NCBI GenBank assembly: GCA_026122225.1
Contig: JANEZZ010002067.1
Coordinates: 1,364,001-1,428,000 of the forward strand
Origin: Heloderma charlesbogerti
Lineage: Eukaryota; Chordata; Lepidosauria; Squamata; Helodermatidae
Reading direction: 5' to 3'
DNA length: 64,000 nucleotides
Part shown: positions 1 to 9,248 of the stretch, one piece after another
How positions within the stretch are numbered: the stretch's first letter is position 1
How the letters are laid out: each line of letters begins with the position of its first letter
Position numbers and translations under genes: made by a program
The notes under the pieces: model-generated
Database searches by the model: none
What the model was told of the DNA's origin: nothing
Seen by the model: only the letters and a program-made list of their open reading frames with translations

Positions 1-235
1 AAGGCAAGCAAAAAAAAAAAAAAAACAGCGGACACAAATGGCGACAGCTACGGCGGCCGCCATTTGCGTTCCCTTTTTTTTGCCATTTTAGCCTACGTAA
101 ATATTTACATAGGCTAAAACGGCAAAAAAAGGGAAACGCAAATGGCGGCCGCCATAGCCGACGGAGGGACAGAGCGCCTCCCCCCCACCGCGAATGTCAC
201 CCTTCAAAAAGGTAAGTGACTTTCGTACATCCCTA
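1..235 (+). mobile_element. Palindrome-cassette hAT-like element, copy A (right end only)
   Basis: This is the right-hand part of an element present five times in the window. It shows GCAAATGGCGGC-type palindromes around 30-70 and 138-160 flanking an AT-rich palindrome (GCCTACGTAAATATTTAC) near 90-115. It then has the shared right end, AAGGTAAGTGACTTTCGTAC followed by ATCCCTA, ending at 235. The left end and its target duplication lie outside the window. Family membership follows from near identity to the right ends at 4947, 5742, 7670 and 50977. Confidence 0.8.
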
Positions 236-239
236 ACCT

Positions 240-312
240 GCACTTACCTGGGAGTAATTCCCATTGAAGTCAATAGATCTTACTTCTGAGTAAGCATATA
301 TAGAATTAGTTT
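240..312. repeat. Degenerate short interspersed repeat (TTACCTGGGAGTAA type)
   Basis: A short motif with CTTACCTGGGAGTAA and CTTACTTCTGAGTAA recurs through the window (about 1700-1775, 1888-1975, 33195-33240, 34105-34185, 35620-35742). These pieces are often bordered by an AATCCTATGCA or ATAGGATTGCA end. It looks like an old non-autonomous DNA element; its class cannot be settled by eye. Confidence 0.5.
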
Positions 313-1689
313 AATACTATTCATTTCTGCCACATGTGTGGCTCATACCAAACCTATGTCAAGCATGTATGCCCAAGAACTAAGCCAGCCCAGGAGATAG
401 GGGCAGAACAGGTTTCCTTCCCTAAAAAGTAGTGGAATCAAGTCAACCCACTTGTATAAATCTTCCAGAGTAATCAGGAATAGGTGGCAGATATTCCTCT
501 GAGTGAATTCATAATAGCTGAATGCTGATTCCTAAATCACCTGTTTCAGAGATATCCTCTGGGTAACAGGGTAATAATAGAGTGCATTACAAGTGTTCAA
601 AGCAGTTCACATAGCAACCCTTAAAGCAGCACTCTAGTGGGAAACTAGATCTTTGCTTCATACATAGCATGCAACTAGGTATCTTTAATTCCAGACACAA
701 GTTTATCTCTTTCCTCCCCAAAGCCATTGAAACAAGAATCCCCACCCCAGCCCAGCCCTGGTGACTAGGAGCTTTAGGAAAAACGTTCCCATTGGTGCCT
801 ATTTGCTAAGTGTTCTATCTATGCAGAAGGGTTAGAGTGATTTTCGTTCCAATGACACCGGGGAAGGAAGACATACCGTACATCTCTCCCAGCACACTGG
901 TGGGAGATTTAAGTGGAACGTCTAATTTGTGTCTAAGATACACCAGTATTATAATCCCGATGTTGCAGATGGACACTAGAATGACAGCTTGGTTAAGACC
1001 TCTAGGGCGCAACCCTATCGATTACACCCTCAGTGATTGGAAGCCCCCCAAAGTAGGAAGTGTCCAATCATCCAATGCAGGGTGGGAGGAGCAGCGGAGG
1101 CAAACTTCCACCTCCTCATCATCCCACCCTGCAGATTTCCCTAGATGGGCTTCTCAACCCACCTAGTGAGGGTGCTTCAGGGTGGGGGTGAGGTTGGGGC
1201 TCAAGCTAGTCTCCTTTTCCCCAGAATACCCCCTTTTCCCCCTCTCCGAGGTTGCTTCCAGCCTCAGAGAGGCAGCAGGCACAGTTCTCTGCATCAGCTG
1301 CAAGGGGGCAGGAAGGGGGTTGGATCTCCGACTCCCCCTTCTGAGGTCATAGCACTGTCTCCTACCTCAGAAGGATTTTGCAAGCAGTCCTATGGTCCCT
1401 GGGACTCTCTCCCAGGGACCACAGGCTTGCTCTCTTACTTACTCTTACTCTTTTAGACACCAGGCCTAACTGCAGCCATCTTCTAGGGAGCCCCTAGGCT
1501 GCTCTGACCAGCTTCTTCTTTCTCTGATCGTTGTTGCTGCTAGTTTTTTTATTTCAAACTGTAATAACCTGCCTTTTCTCAGCAAGCCCAAGGCAGTGAA
1601 CATCAGAAGTTGAAACACAATAATCAGTTTTTAGACAGTCTTTAAAAAAAAACCCACTATGATTTTAAATTGCTTCTAATGTGCCTTGT
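313..1689. other. No recognisable gene or repeat
   Basis: Unique-looking sequence with only short open frames that lack recognisable domains. An imperfect inverted pair, TCCCTGGGACTCTC and CCCAGGGACC, lies near 1398-1420. Nothing else stands out. Confidence 0.5.
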
Positions 1690-1975
1690 GCAGCACAATC
1701 CTATGCAAGGGTACTCACAAGTGAGCCTCACTGTGTTCAGTAGGGACTACTCCCCTTAAGTGCATAGAATTGCAGCCTTGCAGGTTTTGCTAAAAAGCAG
1801 GTTAGAAATATTTTGATGAGAGTGTACTCATGGCTGAAGTGAGATTTGAACAAGGGACTTCCAGCTCATTCTCTTAGCTGCTAACTCTACAGTGCAATCC
1901 TATACATGTCTACTAAGAAGTAAGCCCTGTGGAGTTCAGTGAGACTTACTCTGAGGTAAACATATAGAGAATTGC
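1690..1975. repeat. Two degenerate copies of the AATCCTATGCA-type short repeat
   Basis: CAATCCTATGCAAGGGTACT near 1696-1715 and GTGCAATCCTATACATG near 1892 begin two old copies. Each carries the internal ...TTCAGT(A/G)GGACT(T/A)ACT... motif and ends in ATAGAATTGCAGCC or similar. The second copy abuts the left end of the large Harbinger element, so Harbinger may have inserted at or in it. Confidence 0.5.
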
Positions 1976-2232
1976 AGCCCTGGGGCTGATCTACACTTAC
2001 CGCCTTTTCCGCTTCCTTTTTCCGCCCGCCTTTCACACTACGCCGTACCCGCCTCAAATTGGACCCGGAGTTTCCGGGGTCCATGCTCCTGCTTTCAACA
2101 CCCTGTTATCCCAGTATTTCCCACTAATGTGCTTCGATTTTCCGCCTTCGCTATCGTATATGGTTGTTGTCCCCTCCCATGCACACCCATATACGGCGGT
2201 GTTTGTATTTCCCTGCTGGCCAATCAGAGCGC

Positions 2233-2765
2233 ACCACTCCCCCAGGTTGTCTTGAGGCTATCGATCGCATCTCTTCCCGAGCAGTCGGCATCCGTGAGCA
2301 AACAGGTAGCCCCCCGCCCCCTTCTCGTGGCGTTTTTTTTTTTTTTTGAAACAAGGAGACCATCTTCGAATCTTTGAAGAATCAAAGTTTGAGGCTTGGA
2401 GGTATCGCTGCAGCCTCCCCTTCTGCCAGGATCTTACGGTAAGCGCTTAAAGAACACTCTCTACCTTTCGTCTCCGCGTTGCATTCCGCCCTGTATATTG
2501 CTGCCACTCCCCCAGGTCTTCTTCCGGTGTCGATCACGTCTCTTCCTAAGCAGCCGGCGTCCATGAGCAAACAGGTAGCCCCCCTGCCTCCTGCCTGTGG
2601 CTTTTTTTAAAAAAAACAAGGGGAACATCTTCGAATCTTCGAAGAATCAAAGTTTGGGGCTTGGAGGTGCCGCTGCAGCCACCCCGTCTCCCAGGATCGT
2701 ATGGTAAGCGCCTAAACACCACTCCCCACCTTTTGTCTCCGTGTTGCATTCCACCCTGTGTATTC
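2233..2765. repeat. Tandem duplication of about 270 bp in the Harbinger left subterminal region
   Basis: ACTCCCCCAGG at 2234 and again at 2504 begin two diverged tandem units. Each contains CGATC, a TGAGCAAACAGGTAGCCCCC stretch, a T-rich tract, a TCTTCGAATCTT palindrome followed by GAAGAATCAAAG, GCAGCC and a GGTAAGCGC motif. The second unit runs to about 2765. The duplication sits upstream of the Myb-like exon and may be promoter or 5'UTR sequence; that role is inference. Confidence 0.75.
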
Positions 2766-3687
2766 CCGCCCCCCCCACTCTGTTCTTCCCCCTGTGGCGC
2801 CATCGCTCGACACCCACCGTGCCCTCCCCCCTTCATCTGGACACAATTCTCTTCCTCGCCGGGCTTCCCCCCCCCCCCCGCTGCTGGACGTGTATTGCGG
2901 TGCGTAGAGTTGCTCCCTCTGAGGCCATGCAGATAAAGTTTTCTTGGGGAGACTTCCACACTGCTCTCGTCCCCGCGAATGTCATCCCTTCTCCAAGAGT
3001 GCCCCCGTGTACTGTACGAGGTGGCCCTGTCTCCCCCTCACCACCTTCCCCAGAGTTTTCTGGGTGTCATTCCCCTCCACACGAGGGGCGTGTGTCCCCC
3101 CCTCGCCGCAACTGTCAAGGTACGCCCATTGTTTTTTGAAAACAATGTGGGCTGAGCTTGCTGGAATGGCGTTACAGGGATTGTGCGCTAAATGGCTGAT
3201 CAGGCTGCGGGGGACATGTAATGTGTCTGGGCACACGGCGCCAAGGGATGGCATTTGCCCTGGCGCGTGAGTCAGGGCAGTTTCCCTCACTTCTCCTCCC
3301 CCAGAAAAGCCTGCAAAGCCTGCCCGCTCCTCTGTCGTTTTTTCCCTGCCTTGGCGCCATGCTCTGTCTCACTTTCGCAGGCCGCCATGAGAGCCTCCAG
3401 CTGGTAACGTGGGGGGGGGCCTGTGCAGAAAGTGCTCCAAATCTGGCCCATAACATGCAGCTGCCCTGTGATGCCCCGCCTGGGCTGTGACAACTATGTG
3501 GGCCAGTCCCCACTCTGATATTTACTTCCGTGTGTTCCTTTCTTAGGCTCTTATGATGCGGACTGCCAGGTGACCCTCGACGGCAGGGAGATCCCACTAC
3601 AGCTGCTTGAAATCCCGACCTGTGTCATTCTCGGAAAGATCTGCTGCATCGGGCCCCCCTTCTTTTCACCATCCACGTCAACAGAGG
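2766..3687. other. Harbinger interior upstream of the Myb-like gene
   Basis: GC-rich sequence of the transposon between the 270-bp duplication and the first supported exon. Several open frames overlap here but none shows a recognisable domain. It may contain promoter and untranslated sequence of the + strand gene. Confidence 0.4.
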
Positions 3688-4156
3688 ATGGTGTCCACTA
3701 GCAAGGGAAGGGGGGAGTCATGGAGGCACGCAGAGATAGTGGACTTGCTAGACATTTGGGGGGAGCAGAGGATCCAGGAGCAGCTTCGTAGCAGCCACAG
3801 GAATGTGGACTTCTTCTATGAGATCTCCAGGCAGATGACTGAGTGGGGCCACCACCGTAGCACCATTGAGTGCAGAGGAAAGACTAAGTCCATGCGCCAG
3901 GAGGACAGGAGGGTGGTTAACCATAACTCTAGGTCAGGGAACGCTACCACCTGTCCATATTACACAGAACTCCACAGCATTCCCTGGGGGGATGCCACCA
4001 TTCGCCCTAAGCACATGGCCGGAAGCTTGCAGATCGCTCGTGGCACCATGTGCGCAGAGACCCCGGAGACAGACCCTCAGGAAGGATCACCATCGGAGAC
4101 ATCCGAGGGATTGCAGGAAGAGGGGGATCGCCTTCCCTTGGAGGCGTGTGATGTGG
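3688..4156 (+). CDS. Harbinger Myb/SANT-like DNA-binding protein, exon 1
   Basis: The start ATG at 3688 opens a frame beginning MVSTSKGRGESWRHAEI. Residues about 10-105 resemble the Myb/SANT-like domain of Harbinger-encoded accessory proteins: tryptophans at SW and IWG, then TEWGHHRSTIECRGKTKSM, NHNSRSGN and TCPYYTELHSI, which match the spacing of that family. In known Harbinger systems this protein binds the transposase and helps recruit it to the element ends. No stop interrupts the exon. A donor-like GTAGGT follows 4156. The dimeric hAT insertion begins 12 bp further on, so it sits inside the proposed intron. The exon leaves one base of a codon, which matches the phase of the acceptor at 7830. 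The open frame continues past the donor, so splicing is inferred and not proved. An upstream in-frame ATG at 3607 is also possible. Confidence 0.7.
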
Positions 4157-4178
4157 GTAGGTGCTGGGTAGGGATGTC

Positions 4179-4947
4179 TAGGGATGGCAGAGAATTCTGC
4201 CATGGATCTTGGGGAGGCCAAATGCCAGTGCATTTGGCCCCCCAAAATCTGTGGCAGAATGGCCTCCCACCCCCCACCCCCCTGCCCGCGGATGCCCCCG
4301 GGACAAGACTTACCTGGGGCGGATTTTCCAGGTGGTGGCGGCTGCGGCGGCAGCTGCGGCGGCAGATGCAGTGGCTGGTCTTCCAACCGGCTGCCACCAC
4401 CACCATTTGCAGGTTGTTGGGTTTTTTTACACCCACGTGATAGGCTATGTAAGTTTTTACGTAGCCTAAAACGTCTGGGTTAAAAAAAAAAAAGGCGTAC
4501 GCAAATGGCTGCGGCTACGGCCACCGCCATTTGCGTACGCCTTTTTTTTTTAACCCAGACGTTTTAGGCTACATAAAAACATATGTAGCCTAAAATGAAT
4601 GGGTTTTGTTTTTTTTTTAAATGTGTACGCAAATGGCGGCGGTGTATTTGTGTACATGTAGCCGCCGCCATTTGCGTACACGGTTTTGTTTTTTCCCCAG
4701 AGCCCTCCACAGCCGGAAATCCGGCTGCAGACGGCTCTGGCCTGGCTGGGCCTGGCCGGCTGCTGAGCCAGCCAAGGAGGATTCCGGGGGGAGGAGGAAC
4801 GGAGCGCCTCCCCCCCTGTCCAGGATTCTGAGGGGAGGGATGGAGCGCCTCCCCCCCATCCAGGATTCCGGGAGGAGGGATGGAGCGCCTCCCCCCCGCA
4901 TCATCAGCATAATCCGCGAACAGGTAAGTGATTTTCGTACATCCCTA
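4179..4947 (+). mobile_element. Palindrome-cassette hAT-like element, copy B
   Basis: Begins TAGGGATGGCAGAGAATTC and ends ACAGGTAAGTG...CATCCCTA. The left subterminal region forms an imperfect hairpin around GCCAAATGCCAGTGCATTTGGC near 4220. A GACTTACCTGG motif follows at about 4309. The core has two CGTACGCAAATGG-type palindromes (about 4497-4540 and 4622-4680) alternating with GGCTA(T/C)GTAA...TTACGTAGCC palindromes (about 4440-4470 and 4565-4595). The right third holds CT-rich repeats GGAGCGCCTCCCCCC. No coding capacity is evident. Confidence 0.8.
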
Positions 4948-5742
4948 GGGATGTCAGAGAATTCCGCCGCGGAACTCGGTGAGGCCGAATGCCAGTGAAT
5001 TCGGCCCTCCGAAATCAGTGGCGGAACGGCCTGCCACCCCCCGCCCCCCCTGCGGATCCCCCCCGGGACGAGACTTACCTGGGGCAGATGTTCCGGGCGG
5101 CGGCAGCTCTGGGTAAAAAAACAACAACAACAACCGCATACGCAAATGGCGGCGGCTACAGCCGCCGCCATTTGCATTCCTTCTTTTTGCCCATCTTAAT
5201 CTACGTAAATATTTACGTAGACTATGATGGAGAAAATCAATGGGAACGCAAATAGCGTAGCGGGCGCTATTTGCATCCCCTTTTGATTCGCCGTTTTAGC
5301 CTACATAAAGATTTACGTAGGCTAAAACGGTGAATGAAAAAGGGACTCAAATAGCGCCCACTACGCTATTTGCGTTCCCATTGATTTTCGCCGTCATAGT
5401 CTATGTAAATATTTACGTAGATTAAGACGGCCAAAAAGAAGGAATGCAAATGGCGGCGGCCGTAGCCGCCGCCATTTGCGTACGCGGTTGTTTTTTGTTT
5501 TTTGTTTTTTTACCCAGAGCGCTCTGTAGCCGGAAGTCCAGCTGCGGACGGCTCTGGTCTGGCCAGGCCGGGCCTGGCTGGCTGCTCCGCAGAGCTGCTG
5601 CGGAGCACAGCCGGCCATTCGAGGATTCTGGAGGGAGGAACGGAGCACCTCCCCCCCCGGCCAGGATTCCAGGGGGAGGGACAGAACGCCTCCCCCCCAT
5701 CAACATAATCAGCGAAAAGTAAGTCACTTTCGTACATCCCTA
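4946..5742 (+). mobile_element. Palindrome-cassette hAT-like element, copy C
   Basis: Begins TAGGGATGTCAGAGAATTCC and ends CTTTCGTACATCCCTA. It carries the largest palindrome cassette in the window (5106-5520). The left subterminal hairpin pairs AGGCCGAAT with ATTCGGCCC around 4980-5015. The right third contains the duplicated TCCCCCCC-rich units seen in other copies. It has no protein-coding frame with a recognisable domain, so it would depend on an unseen autonomous partner. Confidence 0.8.
5106..5520. repeat. 415-bp palindrome made of smaller palindromes
   Basis: The outer arms are GCTCTGGGTAAAAAAAC at 5106 and its complement ending at 5520. The centre lies near 5311 in CCTACATAAAGATTTACGTA. 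Within each arm there are shorter palindromes: GCAAATGGCGGCGGC with its mirror (about 5141-5174 and 5444-5478), CTACGTAAATATTTACGTAG-type units (about 5192-5220 and 5400-5430) and GCAAATAGCG...CGCTATTTGC units (about 5248-5272 and 5345-5372). The arms agree closely apart from point changes and small indels. Confidence 0.85.
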
Positions 5743-7010
5743 GTGCTTGGGCCCGGTTCGGTGTCTGGGGTGGTGTGCGTCGTGCATTGGCTATCCTCTG
5801 GGGGCATGGCCACATACTTGGCTCCACATGGTCCTGGGGTAGCCCCACACATGTAGCCCTGCCACCTACAACCATAGGCTGCACCATCGGCCACCCAGGA
5901 CCAGACCCACCCGCATACTTGACATTACTGCCTGGTTGCAGGTTGGAGAGATGTCGGGGGGCATGTGGGGAGTGGTCCAGGAACAAGAAAGAGTGGGTCT
6001 CTGGTTCCTTAAACAAGTACATGCCCAAGGACACCGTGGCCAACAGAAGGCACACTTTTCACAGGGCTGGTCAGCCTGGAGCAGGAAGGAGAGGGGCCCT
6101 CCCAGAAAGAGGACGCCTGCCACCCTGGGGGGAGTGGTGAGTTGGGGGGTGCACCCAAGCCTTTCTGTGCACCAGCCAGTCACTGTGGGGGGAGGGAGAG
6201 GTGGCCATGCTCCGTTGCTCCAGCACCTCGAGCGGTTCCCAAAGAGTTAGCAGGGGGCCCGCCCACTGCGGCAAACGGTGCTACGCTGAAGCACCTTGCC
6301 ATGTGATGTGCCTAGCCAGCTCAGGTAACTTGATGGGCTGCTCCTGAACTTCCTGTAATGACTGGTTTGGGTTGCTCTGGTGTCCCCATCTTGGTGCCTC
6401 ACAGCCCAACCTCAAAGCCCCCCTGTGCCGAGGGTACGAATTTCTGGGCGGATCTTGGATGACAGGCGGCTTTGAGAAAGTGGGTTTTGCTTTTGCTTAG
6501 CTGACATCCACCATGCTTTTCTAGGTGTGGGCAGAGCACACATGCTCATAGGGGAAGCGGGAGCGCTCCAGAGGAGCTGGAGGACACAGGTAGGCTAGGG
6601 GATTAGCATACGCCCACATGTTGGGTCCCCGTGAAGAAGATCTGAGAGCATGCGTGCAGCATGTGCACTGCCTGGGCTCCCTCAGACTGCCCCTTCATGG
6701 CAATTCCCCCCCTGACCGACAAGCTGGTTTGCCCATAGGGCTGAGCCCTGGCGAAGGTCTGCCGCTGGTGGTCACAAATCAGAGTGAGCAAGCCCTCCAC
6801 GTCCCGACCTCCCTGACACACCTTCGTGGACAACGCCATGGGCCGATTGCGGTGTTCCTTCACTGCCGGGTAGGGAGGGAAGCTAGCCATAACCATGGTA
6901 GTTGGAAGGATCTATACCTGCCTGGGTTCCGAAGCGTAGGGATTCTTCCACCCTGATCTCCGTCCAGAAATTCTACTGCAGCACCGCCCGCGACACCTCT
7001 CACATACCCG
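5743..7010. other. Harbinger interior (part of the proposed Myb-gene intron)
   Basis: Sequence of the large transposon between two hAT insertions. Short open frames occur on both strands but none matches a domain I can defend. A - strand stretch near 6719-6830 faintly resembles a transposase catalytic region, too weakly to call. If the transposase catalytic exon ever lay here it is now degraded. Confidence 0.4.
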
Positions 7011-7670
7011 TAGGGATGGCAGAGAATTCTGCCACAGATCAAGGTGAGGCCGAATGCCAGTGCATTCGGCCCCCTGAACTGTGTGGCGGAACGGCCTGCC
7101 ACCTCCCCCCGCGGATCCCCCCCGGGACAAGACTCACCTGGGGCGGATCTTCCGGGCAGCGGTGGCTCCAGCGGTGGCAGCTGCTGCGGCGGCCGGTCTT
7201 CCGACCGGCTGCCGCCACCGCCATTTCCACTCTGTAAAAAAAAAGAAAGAAAAGGAAAGAAAGACGTGATAGGCTACGTAAAGATTTACATAGCCTATCA
7301 TGACTAGGTTTAAAAAAAAAAAACACGACGCGATAGGCTACGTAAATCTTTACATAGCCTATCATGGCTGGGTGGGTTAAAAAAAAATGCGTACGCAAAT
7401 GGCAGTGGCTACAGCCGCCGCCATTTGCGTACACAGTTTTTTGGTTTTTTTACCTCCATGGCCAGAAATCCGGCTGCAGACAGCTCTGGCCTGGCCGGGC
7501 CTGGCCGGCTGCTCCGCAGAGCTGCCGCAGAGCACAGCCGGCCTCAGAGGATTCCGGGGGGGAGGAACGGAGCGCCTCCCCCCCGGCAAGGATTCTGGGG
7601 GGAGGGACAGAACGCCCCCCCCACCATCAACATAATCTGCGAACAGGTAAGTGACTTTCGTACATCCCTA
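7011..7670 (+). mobile_element. Palindrome-cassette hAT-like element, copy D, with perfect target duplication
   Basis: Starts TAGGGATGGCAGAGAATTC and ends ACTTTCGTACATCCCTA. The flanks are CATACCCG (7003-7010) and CATACCCG (7671-7678), an exact 8-bp duplication. This fixes the element borders and supports hAT-type insertion. The cassette has two GATAGGCTACGTAAA-type palindromes (about 7268-7300 and 7330-7362) and one CGTACGCAAATGGC palindrome (about 7390-7434), so it is shorter than copies C and E. It lies inside the Harbinger element. Confidence 0.9.
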
Positions 7671-7829
7671 CATACCCGGGCTTTACCTGGGGCGGGGGTG
7701 GCCGTTAGTGGGGAACAGCCGTGGGTTCGGGCGAGAAGCCTTTCACATGCAGCTCCTGGGCGTGGCTATGCCAGCCCCCAGAGGCTATACTGCACTGCAT
7801 GCTTAAACCCTTTCAACTCTCTCTAACAG
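7671..7829. other. Harbinger interior upstream of exon 2
   Basis: The end of the proposed intron. A polypyrimidine-like tract (CCCTTTCAACTCTCTCTAAC) leads to AG at 7828-7829, a plausible 3' splice site for exon 2. Confidence 0.45.
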
Positions 7830-8212
7830 AGCATCTAGTAACCAACAGGCAGGCCACATTATCCCCTGCTACGTGCCTGTCACAGATCGGAAATAGAAAG
7901 AGCCGTAGAGCGGCCAACGAGATTGCTGAACGCATCATGCATCATGCTACCAAGGAGAATGATCGTGTCCTCACAGTCATGGAAGGAGATGTGGAGGTGT
8001 TTAGGGAATATGTGAGAAGATCCGCTCTGGATGAGGAGGCGGTGAGCAGGGATAGGAGGGCACTCATCGCCTCCATAGATGCCCATGCAGACATTCTCCG
8101 GGCCATGCTAGAAAAGATGCCTGAACACTGCTCAGGGTGGGAAACTTTGCCCCCAGGGGAGGAGGGGGTGCAGCATAGACATACTCCAGATCATCCGGGA
8201 CCAGCCCCATGA
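7830..8212 (+). CDS. Harbinger Myb/SANT-like protein, C-terminal exon 2
   Basis: After the acceptor AG at 7828-7829 an open frame encodes about 126 residues to a stop at 8212. It includes NRKSRRAANEIAERIMHH, KENDRVLTVMEGD, REYVRRSALDEEAVS and a helical IASIDAHADILRAML segment. Charged helical C-terminal regions of this sort follow the Myb/SANT-like domain in Harbinger accessory proteins. The acceptor phase complements the single leftover base of exon 1, so the two exons would join in frame to give about 283 residues without a stop. A further exon is possible: CTGTTCAG near 8870-8877 precedes another open + frame. The intron contains three copies of the palindromic hAT element. Confidence 0.6.
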
Positions 8213-8442
8213 TTGCACACTCAGGGACACCCTGACTCCCAAGAACGTGACAGCAGCCCAATGAGCCCAGGGGTGGCCACCAGGGGAACCTCCTTCCGGG
8301 GTCACACAGAAGTTCCTTTCCCCTGAACATCCACACCAAGGCGTGTTGTGGGTACTCAGATAAGACCTGTGCGGCTGCACAAGCACCTCCGACAATTCTC
8401 CCCTTGAGAGACTCCCCGGGAAAGTTCCCAGCTCTGTTCAGT

Positions 8443-8763
8443 AAAAGGTAAAAGGTAAAGGTGTCCCCAACCAGTCGTGTCCGACTCTAGGGTGTGGTGC
8501 TCATCTCCATTTCTAAGCCGAAGAGCCAGCGCTGTCCGAAGACGCTTCCGTGGTCATGTGGCCAGCATGACTGAACACCGAGGTACACAGAATGCTGTTA
8601 CCTTTCCCGCCGAAGCGGTACCTATTTATCTACTTGCAATTTCTTGCTTTCAAACTGCTTGGTTGGCAGAAGCTGGGACTGATGACGGGAGCTCACTCCG
8701 TCACGCAGCACTTGGGTCTCGAACTGCTGTCCTGCTGACCTTCCGGTCTGCAATTCAGCGTCT
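8443..8763 (-). mobile_element. tRNA-headed squamate SINE (copy 1), - orientation
   Basis: The sequence from AAAAGGTAAAAGGTAAAGG through GTCGTGTCCGACTCTAGGG, GGTCATGTGGCCAGCATGAC and GCGGTACCTATTTATCTAC matches a second copy at 42329-42670. In that copy the high-coordinate end carries a tRNA-like head on the - strand. Here the head is degraded after CAGCGTCTTAA. The AGTCGGACACGACTGG-like tail on the - strand resembles the Bov-B 3' end. It lies within the Harbinger element, so it inserted later. Confidence 0.75.
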
Positions 8764-9199
8764 TAATTTTCACATGTGATCGCCACAGCTGGTGAGCCGT
8801 GGTACTGTCTCCCAATGTTGTTTGCCCCAGGCTATGTTTCGCCCCCATGTTGTGATTATGTTTTCTTTGCTGTTCAGGGGGATGCCGGGACAGAACCTAC
8901 CTGGAGCTGGCTAGAATTGTATCTTGGATGGTGGGATAGTCTGTGCACCAGAGAGAGGCCCCAGCGAGATTCAGACACCCAAAGAGAAGTCCCCCGCACC
9001 GCCGTGCAGAACCCTGCTCAAGTATCTCCTCTGTGTGCTCCCCGTCATCCCAATAGTAAAGTTCTCTAGAAACAAAACACGTCCCTCCCACAAGTTGTGT
9101 GACATGATGAAAGCAGTGCGGCACCACAAAGGCGGGTCTATGAAAAAAAATATTTAAGTGCTTGTGTTCTTTATAAGTGCTATTTACAGATGAAAAGTG

Positions 9200-9224
9200 C
9201 CCACCCCACCCCCACCCCCACCCC
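9200..9224. repeat. (CCCCCA)n simple repeat
   Basis: CCCACCCCACCCCC-type tract of about 25 bp. Confidence 0.85.
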
Positions 9225-9248
9225 AGTGGCAACAACCCCAGCTTAACA

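Larger units (their letters stand above)
4169..5742 (+). mobile_element. Tandem dimer of the palindrome-cassette hAT-like element
   Basis: Two head-to-tail copies (about 4179-4947 and 4946-5742) share the junction ATCCCTAGGGATG, so the right end of one and the left end of the next overlap by TA. The whole block starts with TAGGGATGTC at 4169 and ends CATCCCTA at 5742. It is flanked by GTGCTGGG (4161-4168) and GTGCTTGG (5743-5750), a 7/8 match of the length expected for hAT insertion. No such duplication separates the two copies. The simplest reading is that the dimer moved as one unit. Confidence 0.8.

Noticed and set aside
4617..5177. Long open frames inside the palindromic elements
   Set aside because: They arise from GC-rich palindromes and poly(C/G) tracts, differ between copies and encode low-complexity sequence.
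5510..6055. 181-codon - strand open frame
   Set aside because: It crosses the border of a hAT insertion into Harbinger sequence and shows no domain.
6719..6830. - strand stretch LLTLICDHQRQTFARAQPYG as a Harbinger catalytic block
   Set aside because: Only a few residues (CDH..., a later Y-G) fit the family pattern, and neighbouring catalytic motifs are absent in any frame.
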